64,000 nt of DNA from Bacteroidetes bacterium HGW-Bacteroidetes-5 (GTDB lineage Bacteria > Bacteroidota > Bacteroidia > Bacteroidales > UBA932). Positions 1 through 7,533 of the stretch are shown here, piece by piece (the first letter of the stretch is position 1; the number at the start of each line of letters is the position of its first letter). The notes beneath the pieces are model-generated. The model was not told the DNA's origin, searched no databases, and saw only the letters and a program-made list of their open reading frames with translations. Both the position numbers and the translations under genes were made by a program. The DNA is taken from assembly GCA_002842515.1 (NCBI GenBank), contig PHDC01000001.1, positions 1,674,001 to 1,738,000 on the forward strand, in the 5' to 3' direction.

Positions 1-1
1 T

Positions 2-178
2 GCCCAAATGACCACTGCCGGAGATATGTGGCGGGAGTTCTCCTACAATGCAGCCCGTTTAATCAAAAAACGGGATGTCGAACCACTCACCTACGACCAG
101 TTAGCAGACAAGCTAATAGCGATTTCTCAAAAAGAGGAGGCTATCTTTAGGGAACTTGCAAACATATGCAGATTATAA
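2..178 (+). CDS. C-terminal fragment of an unidentified protein, possibly BtrH-like (DUF4872)
   Basis: An open frame enters from the left edge and ends at TAA 176-178, giving the last 58 residues of a protein. The tail is helical and charged, with a WREFSYNAARLIKK stretch and a C-terminal amphipathic helix. Its stop overlaps the start of the ABC ATPase by 13 bases, so the two are translationally linked. Bacteroidetes clusters with BtrH-N/DUF4872 proteins often carry an ABC ATPase, a permease and an acyl carrier protein in this order. The BtrH assignment rests mainly on that context and is tentative. Confidence 0.5.
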   Translation, partial: AQMTTAGDMWREFSYNAARLIKKRDVEPLTYDQLADKLIAISQKEEAIFRELANICRL

Positions 179-957
179 AAAATGATATAATGTCCGAAGA
201 TCCAATCTATGTTATAGATATTGAGGGGCTGGTAAAGAGATATAAGGGCAGGGTCAACCCGACTCTTAATGCTCTCTCTTTAAAGGTAGAGAGGGGATCT
301 CTTTTTGGTTTGGTTGCTCCAAATGGGGCCGGCAAATCTACAACCATAGAGATTATGTGCGGCTTAAAGAGTTTTGACAGCGGGAGTGTGAAAATCAATG
401 GACTTTCTGTAAAAGACTCATTATCTGTAATTAAAACCATAATTGGATTAGTTCCGCAGGATATCGCTCTTTTTCCCTCTCTCACAGGAAGAGAGAATCT
501 TCGGGTTATAGGGGGAATTTACGGGATTGACTCAGTAGAGCTTAAACCTCGTATTGAGGAGCTGCTTGCTCAGTTTGGACTGACCAATAGTGCAGATAAG
601 CCTGTTAACGAATTCTCCGGGGGGATGAAGAGGCGCATTAACCTGATTGCAGGGCTGATTCACCGTCCACAAATTCTTATTCTGGATGAGCCCACGGTTG
701 GGGTTGATGCCCAGTCGAGAAATCTTATTCTGGAGGAGCTTGTAAAGATCAACAGAGGGGGAACGACGGTTATGTTTATATCTCACTACCTGGAGGAGGC
801 GGAGACAATTTGTGACAGAGTTGCTTTGATGGATGGGGGAAAGATTGTCCTGGAGGGCAACCCTGCTGAGCTCACAAAGCAACATCCGGATTGTAAAAAT
901 CTTGAATCCCTATATTTTAAGCTCACGGGAAAACAGATGAGGGATACCTATGAGTAG
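166..957 (+). CDS. ABC transporter ATP-binding protein (CcmA/DrrA type)
   Basis: 263 residues, a single nucleotide-binding domain. Walker A APNGAGKST lies at 51-59, with Ala where most family members have Gly. The Q-loop is around VPQD 96-99, the signature SGGMK at 151-155, Walker B LILDEP at 171-176 and the switch His at 207. It should power the permease encoded next, which overlaps it by 8 bases, as an ABC-2 type exporter. The start at 166 overlaps the preceding gene; an ATG at 190 is an alternative because the first residues before MSEDP are not needed for the fold. The flanking acyl carrier protein suggests a lipid or acylated product as cargo, but the substrate cannot be read from sequence. 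Confidence 0.93.
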   Translation: MQIIKNDIMSEDPIYVIDIEGLVKRYKGRVNPTLNALSLKVERGSLFGLVAPNGAGKSTTIEIMCGLKSFDSGSVKINGLSVKDSLSVIKTIIGLVPQDIALFPSLTGRENLRVIGGIYGIDSVELKPRIEELLAQFGLTNSADKPVNEFSGGMKRRINLIAGLIHRPQILILDEPTVGVDAQSRNLILEELVKINRGGTTVMFISHYLEEAETICDRVALMDGGKIVLEGNPAELTKQHPDCKNLESLYFKLTGKQMRDTYE

Positions 958-2302
958 GGATATGAGTAGTTTTAAAGAGGTAATAAAGAGTAATATTTCA
1001 GGAGTGAATACTTTTTTTGCAGGCATAAGGAGAGTTTTTTTTGGCAGAATGAGGTACCTTCTGCTGAAGGATTTTATTATGCTCAGGAGGGATATCGGGG
1101 GGATTATTCTGATGTTTGTGATGCCCATAGTTCTGGTTGTTCTTATGGCTAATCTTCAGGAGAGTACCTTTAATGTTGTTAAGGGTGTAAAGATTCCACT
1201 GTTTCTGGTTAATAACGATGTTGATGAGCTGGGTTCTGCTATCGAGAGAGAGATTGAGAGTTCCGGCGTTTTTGAGATTACCAGGGGAGAAGGGAGTTCG
1301 GTTTCAGAGATGGAGATGAAAATATCTGCAAGTGAATATCTGCTTGGAATATTCATTCCGAAGGGGGCTACACAAAAAATAAAGGGGAATGTTCAGCGTT
1401 ATGTTTTGAGTGCCTTCAATGGTATAGAAAAGGCACCTTTAAAAGAGGATGTCAAACTTACGATTGTGGTTGACCCGACAGCTAACGGTTCGTTTTACGC
1501 TCTTATTATGAGCACAATACATGAGAAAGCGCAAAAAGTGCAATTTGCCTTTATTATGAAAGAGATAACTTCTCAGGTTAACGATATCTCTCCGGTTGTA
1601 ATTTCGGCAGATAATTTCTCCGGAGAGCAGTTTACGGTTGACGCAAAGTTTGCTATTCCACAAGAGAGCAATATTGTGCCCAATGCAGTACAGCATAACA
1701 TACCTGCGTGGAGTCTTTTTGCAATATTCTTTATTGTTGTATCTCTTGCCTCAAATATCATCAAAGAGAGAGAGGGCGGTAGTTTTACCCGTCTTTTAAC
1801 AATGCCCTGCACATATACAGAGTACCTTTTAAGTAAGGCCATTATATATCTGGTAGTTGCTTTGTTGCAATTTGCAATTATGCTGCTTATAGGGTTCTAC
1901 CTCATTCCATATATAGGGCTACCGGCTCTCGAACCGGGGCACTCCCTCTTCGCGCTTATCTTTATGGCTCTCTCTGCCGCAGTAGCAGCAATAGGATACG
2001 GCATAGCAATAGGTAATATTGCCAGAACAAACCAGCAGGCATCTGTCTTTGGAGCGGTCTCGGTTGTGATTTTCGCTGCAGTTGGCGGCATTTGGATTCC
2101 AATCTTTGTAATGTCTCCTTTAATGCAGGTTATAAGCAGGTTCTCTCCTCTAAACTGGGGAATGTCCGGCTTTTATCAAATATTTCTAAGGGACGAAGGG
2201 CTGCTCTCTGTTCTGCCATACGGGGGTGCACTTTTGCTTTTTGGAACAATATGTTTTATTGCAGCACTGCTATACAAAAGTAGATGTAGTCACTACTCTT
2301 AA
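950..2302 (+). CDS. ABC-2 type transporter permease
   Basis: 450 residues with ABC-2 permease topology. A membrane segment lies near residues 42-62, followed by an extracytoplasmic region of about 190 residues. After it comes a cluster of hydrophobic segments starting near IPAWSLFAIFFIVV, with an NIIKEREGGSFTRLLTMP cytoplasmic loop typical of the family. It overlaps the ATPase gene by 8 bases, so the two form one export unit. The start could be 950 or the in-frame ATG at 962. The large external loop resembles the YhiN/DrrB-like permeases rather than short drug permeases. Substrate unknown. Confidence 0.9.
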   Translation: MSRDMSSFKEVIKSNISGVNTFFAGIRRVFFGRMRYLLLKDFIMLRRDIGGIILMFVMPIVLVVLMANLQESTFNVVKGVKIPLFLVNNDVDELGSAIEREIESSGVFEITRGEGSSVSEMEMKISASEYLLGIFIPKGATQKIKGNVQRYVLSAFNGIEKAPLKEDVKLTIVVDPTANGSFYALIMSTIHEKAQKVQFAFIMKEITSQVNDISPVVISADNFSGEQFTVDAKFAIPQESNIVPNAVQHNIPAWSLFAIFFIVVSLASNIIKEREGGSFTRLLTMPCTYTEYLLSKAIIYLVVALLQFAIMLLIGFYLIPYIGLPALEPGHSLFALIFMALSAAVAAIGYGIAIGNIARTNQQASVFGAVSVVIFAAVGGIWIPIFVMSPLMQVISRFSPLNWGMSGFYQIFLRDEGLLSVLPYGGALLLFGTICFIAALLYKSRCSHYS

Positions 2303-2350
2303 AATTGATATTATCAGTAAACAAAAATTATAATTTATTAGACACCAACT

Positions 2351-2626
2351 ATGGAACAAAAGACAGTAGATCAAATTATTGATCAGCTTAAACTACAGAT
2401 TATTGCAGCCCTCAACCTTGAAGAGATAACTCCTGAGGATATTGATGCCGATGCTCCACTGTTTGGAGAGGGCTTGGGTCTGGATTCAATAGATGCCCTT
2501 GAACTTGTAATTCTGTTAGAGAGAGAGTATGGTATAAGAATGGAAGACCCGAAAGCAAATAAAGAGGTTTTCCGCTCGGTAAGAACCCTTGCAGAGTATA
2601 TTGTCGCCTACAAAGAGAAGCTCTAA
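2351..2626 (+). CDS. Acyl carrier protein (phosphopantetheine carrier)
   Basis: 91 residues with the acyl carrier motif GLGLDSIDALEL. Ser46 in DSID is the expected 4'-phosphopantetheine attachment site, and the acidic helix II ELVILLEREYGI follows. It begins 48 bases after the ABC permease, on the same strand, so it belongs to that cluster rather than to fatty acid synthesis proper (no fabF, fabD or fabG nearby). Such stand-alone ACPs in Bacteroidetes accompany aryl-polyene, flexirubin-like or lipid-modifying clusters; which one applies here depends on genes left of the window. Its stop overlaps the stop of the convergent symporter by 4 bases. Confidence 0.93.
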   Translation: MEQKTVDQIIDQLKLQIIAALNLEEITPEDIDADAPLFGEGLGLDSIDALELVILLEREYGIRMEDPKANKEVFRSVRTLAEYIVAYKEKL

Positions 2627-3978
2627 CTCCCTAACAGGCTGTTAAGAAGAACAATTGATATTGCGATTGGGGCGAGAAACTTAATAACCAGCATAATTCC
2701 GGTGAAGAGAGATTTTCTCAGAGCCACGGTGCCACCGCTGGTTAGTTCGTCAAGAACATCTGCACGCTTCATTCTCCAACCAACGAACAGAACCACCAAC
2801 AACCCGCCCACAGGGAGCAGGATATTGGATGAGGTGTAGTCGAACAGGTCAAAAATACTCTTTCCAAAAATGGTGAAATCCTTCATAACTCCCTGAGAAA
2901 GTGAACTGAATGTGCCGAACACACCTATTATCACAAAGGTCACAGCTACAGCAACCTTACGGGTCATCTTAAGCTCTTCGGTAAAGTAGGCGACAACAAC
3001 TTCAAGAAGAGAAATTGCAGATGTGAGAGCGGCAATCATTAGTATAAAGAAGAATGCTATTGAGATAATATTTCCAAACGGAAGCTGGGCAAAGATTTGA
3101 GGAAGAGTAATAAACACCAGGCTTGGTCCTTGTCCCGGAGGGATTCCAAAAGCAAAAACGGCAGGGACAACCGCAAGTCCGGCAAGGATTGCAAATCCGG
3201 TATCTGCAGCAGCAACACTGAAGGAGATTTTAAACAGATTCTCTTTTTTGTTTACATAAGAGCCATATGTAATTATGCAACCCATTCCTAAACTTAGAGA
3301 GAAGAAGGCCTGTCCCAGAGCAGCAAGCAGTGTGTCGCCGGTGATTTTGGAAAAATCGGGGTATAGAAGAAATTTTACCCCCTCCATTGCTCCATCTAAT
3401 GTTAATGACCGTATTGCCAAAATAACAACCAGAATGAAAAGTATCGGCATAAGAATTTTTGAGTACCTCTCAATACCGTTTTTAACCCCGGCAACCACAA
3501 TGAGAGCACTAAGCCCCAGAAAGAGAAGGTGCATAATAACAGGGAGATACGACGACTCGGTAAATCCGGAAAATTGTGAAGAGAGAGAGCTGCTGTCCGA
3601 TGTGAGAAAAGAGGAGGAGAATGATTTGAAAATATAATCCAGAGTCCACCCCCCAACTACACTATAGAATGACATTATACAGATAGATGCAACAACGCTT
3701 ATGACACCAATTGTGAGCCAGCCAGATCTTGGAGCTATCTTACTAATTGCTCCAAAGGCGTTTGACTGCGTCCTTCTTCCTATCACAAATTCGGAGAACA
3801 TTATAGGAAGGCACAGAACGATTACAAATGCCAGATATACAATTATAAACGCAGCTCCACCATTTGTTCCCACCATGTATGGGAATCGCCATAAATTACC
3901 AAGACCTACGGCCGAACCGGCCACTGCGACAAGAACTCCGAACCGGCTTCCGAAACCGTCTCTCTTAATAGTTGACAT
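2623..3978 (-). CDS. Neurotransmitter:sodium symporter (NSS/SNF) family transporter
   Basis: 451 residues, almost entirely hydrophobic, with about 11 membrane segments. The TM1 signature GSAVGLGNLWRFPYM starts near residue 21 and matches the LeuT/MhsT fold, where unwound TM1 binds substrate and Na+. It should be a Na+-coupled importer of an amino acid or related amine in the inner membrane; the exact substrate cannot be assigned. The length fits bacterial 11-TM members. The gene is convergent with the ACP gene, their stops sharing the four bases 2623-2626. It is divergent from the nitronate monooxygenase gene, with a 108-base shared promoter region. Confidence 0.93.
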   Translation of the reverse strand: MSTIKRDGFGSRFGVLVAVAGSAVGLGNLWRFPYMVGTNGGAAFIIVYLAFVIVLCLPIMFSEFVIGRRTQSNAFGAISKIAPRSGWLTIGVISVVASICIMSFYSVVGGWTLDYIFKSFSSSFLTSDSSSLSSQFSGFTESSYLPVIMHLLFLGLSALIVVAGVKNGIERYSKILMPILFILVVILAIRSLTLDGAMEGVKFLLYPDFSKITGDTLLAALGQAFFSLSLGMGCIITYGSYVNKKENLFKISFSVAAADTGFAILAGLAVVPAVFAFGIPPGQGPSLVFITLPQIFAQLPFGNIISIAFFFILMIAALTSAISLLEVVVAYFTEELKMTRKVAVAVTFVIIGVFGTFSSLSQGVMKDFTIFGKSIFDLFDYTSSNILLPVGGLLVVLFVGWRMKRADVLDELTSGGTVALRKSLFTGIMLVIKFLAPIAISIVLLNSLLGS

Positions 3979-4011
3979 ATTTTAAAGTTTAAGTTTTTTA
4001 CACTGTGCCAA

Positions 4012-4019
4012 CAAAGATA
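4012..4019 (-). promoter_or_regulatory. Possible -7 box for the NSS symporter gene
   Basis: The minus strand reads TATCTTTG, a match to the Bacteroidetes -7 consensus TAnnTTTG, 34 bases before the symporter start. No clear TTG/TTTG -33 element sits 19-21 bases upstream, so the call rests on the -7 box alone. Confidence 0.35.
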
Positions 4020-4040
4020 AAAAAATGTTGGTTTTATGAG

Positions 4041-4048
4041 TAAATTTG
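4041..4048 (+). promoter_or_regulatory. Possible -7 box for the nitronate monooxygenase gene
   Basis: TAAATTTG matches the Bacteroidetes -7 consensus TAnnTTTG and would give a leader of about 32 bases before the ATG at 4087. A -33 element at the right distance is not evident. Confidence 0.35.
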
Positions 4049-4086
4049 TGTGATTTGCAAATTAAACAGGCCAATAGAAACAAGAT

Positions 4087-5055
4087 ATGGAAAACAAGAT
4101 ATGTAAACTTTTTGGGATAAAGTACCCTATTATACAGGCCGGTATGGTTTGGTGCAGCGGCTGGCGCCTTGCCTCTGCTGTTAGCAAAGCCGGGGGTTTG
4201 GGGCTTATCGGTGCAGGCTCTATGCACCCGGATAACCTGAGGCACCATATAAAAAGCTGTAAAGCAGCTTTGCAAATTTTAGCAGAGGCAGACCCACAGG
4301 GAGAAAAATGGCTCCCATTTGGTGTCAATGTGCCGCTTATGTACCCGCAGGTGGAGGAGATTATGAAGATAATTGTTGAGGAGGGAGTGCCTATTGTATT
4401 TACATCTGCAGGTAGCCCAAAAAAATGGACACCCTTCTTAAAGTCCCACGGGATTATTGTGGCTCACGTGGTATCAAGCTCTCTTTTTGCGGTAAAGTGT
4501 GAGGAGGCAGGAGTGGATGCTGTTGTTGCAGAGGGGTTTGAAGCAGGCGGTCATAATGGGCGCGAAGAGACCACCACATTCTGTCTCATTCCTCAGGTTA
4601 GAGAGGCGATAACAATACCGCTTATTGCTGCCGGAGGTGTGGCCTCCCGCGCAAGCTACGATGCCGCCTTTGCTCTTGGGGCAGATGGTGTGCAGATAGG
4701 TACTAGGTTTGCATTATGTACAGAGAGCTCTGCCCACCCTGCATTCAAGGAGAGGTGCCGTGGCCTTAAAGAGGGCGAGACGAAATTACTGCTAAAAAAG
4801 CTTGCCCCGGCAAGACTTGTAGATAACGAATTCTCAAGAGCAGTTCAAGAGGCCGAAAACCGGGGCGCATCTGCCACAGAGCTGGAAGAGCTTCTCGGCC
4901 GTGGCCGCGCCAAAAAAGGGATATTCGAAGGCGACCTGGAAGAGGGCGAGCTTGAGATAGGGCAGGTGGCATCAATGATTAGAAAAGAGGAGAGCGTTGC
5001 AGATATCTTGAACGAATTAACCTTGCCAAGGGTCGTGGGGCTTGGCTCAAAATGA
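4087..5055 (+). CDS. FMN-dependent nitronate monooxygenase / FabK-like enoyl-ACP reductase family protein
   Basis: 322 residues forming one TIM barrel of the 2-nitropropane dioxygenase/FabK family. IIQAGM at 15-20 starts the barrel, AEGFEAGGHNG at 148-158 carries the catalytic His156, and AAGGVASR (181-188) with GADGVQIGTRF (198-208) forms the FMN phosphate site. Family members either oxidise alkyl nitronates or reduce enoyl-ACP with NAD(P)H, and sequence alone does not settle which. The gene stands alone with its own promoter region. Its last codons form the left arm of a 22-bp perfect inverted repeat shared with the convergent superoxide dismutase gene. Confidence 0.85.
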   Translation: MENKICKLFGIKYPIIQAGMVWCSGWRLASAVSKAGGLGLIGAGSMHPDNLRHHIKSCKAALQILAEADPQGEKWLPFGVNVPLMYPQVEEIMKIIVEEGVPIVFTSAGSPKKWTPFLKSHGIIVAHVVSSSLFAVKCEEAGVDAVVAEGFEAGGHNGREETTTFCLIPQVREAITIPLIAAGGVASRASYDAAFALGADGVQIGTRFALCTESSAHPAFKERCRGLKEGETKLLLKKLAPARLVDNEFSRAVQEAENRGASATELEELLGRGRAKKGIFEGDLEEGELEIGQVASMIRKEESVADILNELTLPRVVGLGSK

Positions 5056-5158
5056 GGCATATAAACAGTTTTATACAAAAAAAACCGCCCCTTAAAGGCG
5101 GTTAAATTAGTCTAAATAGTTGGTTATCAAGAAAGTCCCACGACCCTTGGCAAGGTTA
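5018..5158. repeat. 22-bp perfect inverted repeat joining the ends of two convergent genes
   Basis: Bases 5018-5039, inside the last codons of the nitronate monooxygenase gene, are the exact reverse complement of 5137-5158, which begin with the stop codon of the superoxide dismutase gene. Match ends abruptly on both sides. The arms are 97 bases apart and enclose a small terminator hairpin at 5083-5103. As a result the two convergent mRNAs carry the same 22 bases near their 3' ends. A similar arrangement occurs at 17235-17363. Confidence 0.85.
5083..5103 (-). terminator. Rho-independent terminator of the superoxide dismutase gene
   Basis: AACCGCC (5083-5089) pairs with GGCGGTT (5097-5103) around a 7-base loop. 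Read on the minus strand the hairpin is followed by a run of eight T, as expected for the end of the dismutase transcript 53 bases past its stop. On the plus strand the following bases are not T-rich, so any effect on the convergent gene is weaker. Confidence 0.85.
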
Positions 5159-5893
5159 TTCAAATCTTGCAGATACCTCTTCCCAATTGATTACACTCCA
5201 GAATGCCTCAATATAATCCGGGCGTTTGTTCTGGTATTTGAGGTAGTATGCGTGCTCCCAAACATCCATTGCAAGAATTGGAGTGCCCTTTTTCTCGGCA
5301 ACATTCATAAGCGGATTGTCCTGATTAGGAGTTGATGAAACAAAAAGGTTGCCCTTCTCATCTTTGCTCAGCCAGGCCCAGCCACTTCCAAAACGAGTTT
5401 TGCCCGCATCAGAAAACTGCTTTTTAAGCTCATCCATAGAGCCGAAAGCCTTTACGATTGCCGCGTGAAGCTTTGCAGATGGTTTACCTCCGTTAACTTT
5501 CATATTGCCCCAGTACAGATGGTGATTGTAGAATCCTCCACCGTTGTTTCTGACAGCAGCAGGAAGGTCGCTTATATTGGCAAAAATCTGCTCCAGAGAC
5601 ATAGACTCCATCTCTTTGCCCTTAATTGCGGCAACGAAATTGTCAAAATATGCTTTATGGTGCTTGCTGTAGTGAATCTCCATTGTCATCTTGTCGATGA
5701 ATGGCTCAAGCGCATCGTATGCGTATGGTAGTTGCGGGAACTCATTTTTATTTAGTGTGTTCATACTCTTTTGTGTTTTTGAATTAATTTCATTCTTTGT
5801 GTTATCCTTCTCTCTATTTGTTTCTGAGCTGCCTTGTGCAAAAGCCCCAACAGGCAATGCAAAGATTACAGCCATTAATAATATGCGTTTCAT
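5156..5893 (-). CDS. Exported superoxide dismutase (Fe/Mn family) with signal peptide
   Basis: 245 residues. A signal peptide (1-20, MKRILLMAVIFALPVGAFAQ) and a Lys/Asn/Thr-rich linker (21-45) precede a full SOD domain starting near NEFPQLPYAYDALEP. Metal ligands are His74 (MEIH), His124 (FYNHH) and Asp210/His214 in DVWEHAYY. GGG at 118-120 and the NQD at 190-192 resemble Mn-type rather than E. coli Fe-type residues, so Mn or cambialistic use is suggested. It should convert superoxide to peroxide and oxygen in the periplasm or outside the cell. Met44 at 5764 could serve as an internal start for a cytosolic form, matching where ordinary SODs begin. Confidence 0.92.
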   Translation of the reverse strand: MKRILLMAVIFALPVGAFAQGSSETNREKDNTKNEINSKTQKSMNTLNKNEFPQLPYAYDALEPFIDKMTMEIHYSKHHKAYFDNFVAAIKGKEMESMSLEQIFANISDLPAAVRNNGGGFYNHHLYWGNMKVNGGKPSAKLHAAIVKAFGSMDELKKQFSDAGKTRFGSGWAWLSKDEKGNLFVSSTPNQDNPLMNVAEKKGTPILAMDVWEHAYYLKYQNKRPDYIEAFWSVINWEEVSARFE

Positions 5894-5907
5894 AATGCAG
5901 ATGTTAA

Positions 5908-5937
5908 TTTTTTCTGTTTAGAGTAAAACAGAAAAAA
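5908..5937. promoter_or_regulatory. 12-bp perfect inverted repeat between folA and the superoxide dismutase gene
   Basis: TTTTTTCTGTTT (5908-5919) and AAACAGAAAAAA (5926-5937) are exact reverse complements around a 6-base loop. The element lies 15 to 44 bases upstream of the dismutase start and 26 bases past the folA stop. It could be an operator, a leader hairpin in the dismutase mRNA, or a weak AT-rich terminator of thyA-folA. Its position favours a role in dismutase expression. Confidence 0.55.
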
Positions 5938-5962
5938 TGAGAGATAGTTCAAAAGAGTAAAA

Positions 5963-6553
5963 TCAAACCCGGGCAAATAGAACAAATTCAAAAGGGGATT
6001 CAAAGTTTTCACCACGGTCAAAGGATTCGCGGAAGATCTCTCTCCACTCGTTTTGGTTTACAGCAGGGAAAAAGGTATCTGCATAGGCTATGTTGGTGTG
6101 AACCAATGTCAGATAGAGTTTATGTGCATAGGGAAGTGTTTGCCGGTATATCTCACCGCCGCCTATGATAAAAACCTCTTGAGCAGAGTTATTGGAAACA
6201 TTGTGTTTGACAGGTTGCCCGGAGATGTTGGGTTGCACAGGTTGCCCGGGAACGGCTGTGGGCTCTTTAGCCGCGGCGGCAAGGGCCTGCTCAATTGTGG
6301 AGTAAACCTCTACTCCCGGATTAGCGGGTGAATTGCTGTCGTAAATTGCGGCAAGGCTGCGGCTAATTACAATGTTGCGGCGGTTGGGGAGGGGTTTGCC
6401 CAATGACTCCCAGGTTTTGCGCCCCATTATTACGGTGTGGCCCGAGGTTATACGCTTGAAGTAACGGAGATCTTCCGTTATGTGCCATAGGAGCTGGTTG
6501 TTGCGCCCGATGGCGCCGTTATCTGCAATTGCTGCTATTATTGAGATTGTCAT
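5963..6553 (-). CDS. folA: Dihydrofolate reductase with a repeat-bearing insert
   Basis: 196 residues, against about 160 for most bacterial enzymes. The N-terminus MTISIIAAIADNGAIGRNNQ, the LLWHITEDLRYFKRIT segment with acidic active-site residue Glu27, the NADPH-binding VIMGRKTWESLG and IIGGGEIYRQ are all present. The extra length is an insert at about residues 97-124, rich in Pro, Gln and Asn, containing two imperfect copies of a GQPV unit; the matching DNA has CAGGTTGCCCGG twice. The insert falls in a loop before the IIGGGEIY strand and should not break catalysis. It lies 54 bases after thyA on the same strand; together they close the thymidylate/tetrahydrofolate cycle. Confidence 0.95.
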   Translation of the reverse strand: MTISIIAAIADNGAIGRNNQLLWHITEDLRYFKRITSGHTVIMGRKTWESLGKPLPNRRNIVISRSLAAIYDSNSPANPGVEVYSTIEQALAAAAKEPTAVPGQPVQPNISGQPVKHNVSNNSAQEVFIIGGGEIYRQTLPYAHKLYLTLVHTNIAYADTFFPAVNQNEWREIFRESFDRGENFESPFEFVLFARV

Positions 6554-6607
6554 TATTACCTTTCTAAATTGATTCTGTATTACCTATACTAAATTTGTGC
6601 CCCCCGT

Positions 6608-7402
6608 TTAAACTGCAATGGGGGCTTTGATGCCGGGGTGTGGGTCATAGTCTTCCAGGGTAAAGTCCTCATAGCGGAAGTCGAAGATGTTTTTTATTTG
6701 CGGGTTGATGACCATTTTTGGAAGCGGGCGAGGTTGGCGTGAGAGTTGGAGGGCCACCTGGTCAAAATGGTTAGTATATATGTGGACATCTCCAAATGTG
6801 TGGATAAATTCACCGGGTTTTAAATCGCACACCTGGGCAACCATCATTGTGAAGAGAGCATAGGAGGCGATATTAAAGGGAACACCCAGAAAAAGATCTG
6901 CACTTCGCTGGTAAAGCTGGCAGCTCAGCCGGCCATCTGCAACATAGAACTGAACCAGTGCGTGGCAGGGAGGAAGCGCCATAGACTCAATCTCCCCCAC
7001 ATTCCAGGCGGAGATAATGTGACGACGTGAATCCGGGTAACTCTTTATCCCTTCAATAAGAGCAGATAGTTGATCTACCGACCCGCCATCTGCCCGCCTC
7101 CACGAGCGCCACTGACTACCATAGACCGGTCCCAAATTTCCATTTTTATCTGCCCACTCATCCCATATAGTTACTCCGTTGTCATTAAGATACTTAATAT
7201 TTGTGTCGCCCTTTATAAACCAGAGAAGCTCGTAAATAATTGAGCGCAGATGCAATTTTTTTGTGGTCAATAGTGGAAAGCCGTCGTTGAGGTTAAACCG
7301 CATCTGATATCCAAAAACACTTTTTGTGCCGGTACCGGTACGGTCGCTCTTTAGGATGCCGTTTTCCATTATATGTTCAAGTAGAGAGAGATATGTTTTC
7401 AT
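6608..7402 (-). CDS. thyA: Thymidylate synthase
   Basis: 264 residues, exactly the E. coli length, when started at the ATG at 7402 ([10 protein letters not shown]); an upstream in-frame extension to 7459 has no counterpart in the family. Key features are [13 protein letters not shown] near the N-terminus, WRSW, and the nucleophile Cys146 in [10 protein letters not shown], followed by [17 protein letters not shown] and the C-terminal GIKAPIAV. It methylates dUMP to dTMP using methylene-tetrahydrofolate, producing dihydrofolate for the folA product encoded just downstream. Divergent from the MFS gene. Confidence 0.97.
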   Translation of the reverse strand: MKTYLSLLEHIMENGILKSDRTGTGTKSVFGYQMRFNLNDGFPLLTTKKLHLRSIIYELLWFIKGDTNIKYLNDNGVTIWDEWADKNGNLGPVYGSQWRSWRRADGGSVDQLSALIEGIKSYPDSRRHIISAWNVGEIESMALPPCHALVQFYVADGRLSCQLYQRSADLFLGVPFNIASYALFTMMVAQVCDLKPGEFIHTFGDVHIYTNHFDQVALQLSRQPRPLPKMVINPQIKNIFDFRYEDFTLEDYDPHPGIKAPIAV

Positions 7403-7446
7403 TCTAAATAGATTTTGTGCCCCGGAACCGATTCGTGAGGCTAATG

Positions 7447-7454
7447 CAAATATA
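7447..7454 (-). promoter_or_regulatory. Possible -7 box for thyA-folA
   Basis: The minus strand reads TATATTTG, matching TAnnTTTG, 44 bases before the thyA start. A good -33 element is not visible. Confidence 0.35.
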
Positions 7455-7533
7455 GCCAAATATGGGTCATAAGAAAAGAGATGCCGGTCTCAATAATTTG
7501 GATAATTTTGCAATAAATATGTGGAGTCTCCAA

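Noticed and set aside
3275-3637. 120-residue plus-strand frame inside the NSS symporter gene
   Set aside because: Low-complexity translation antisense to a well-conserved membrane protein; a shadow frame.
7403-7459. N-terminal extension of thymidylate synthase
   Set aside because: The start at 7402 gives exactly the 264-residue family length; the extra 19 residues overlap the promoter region.
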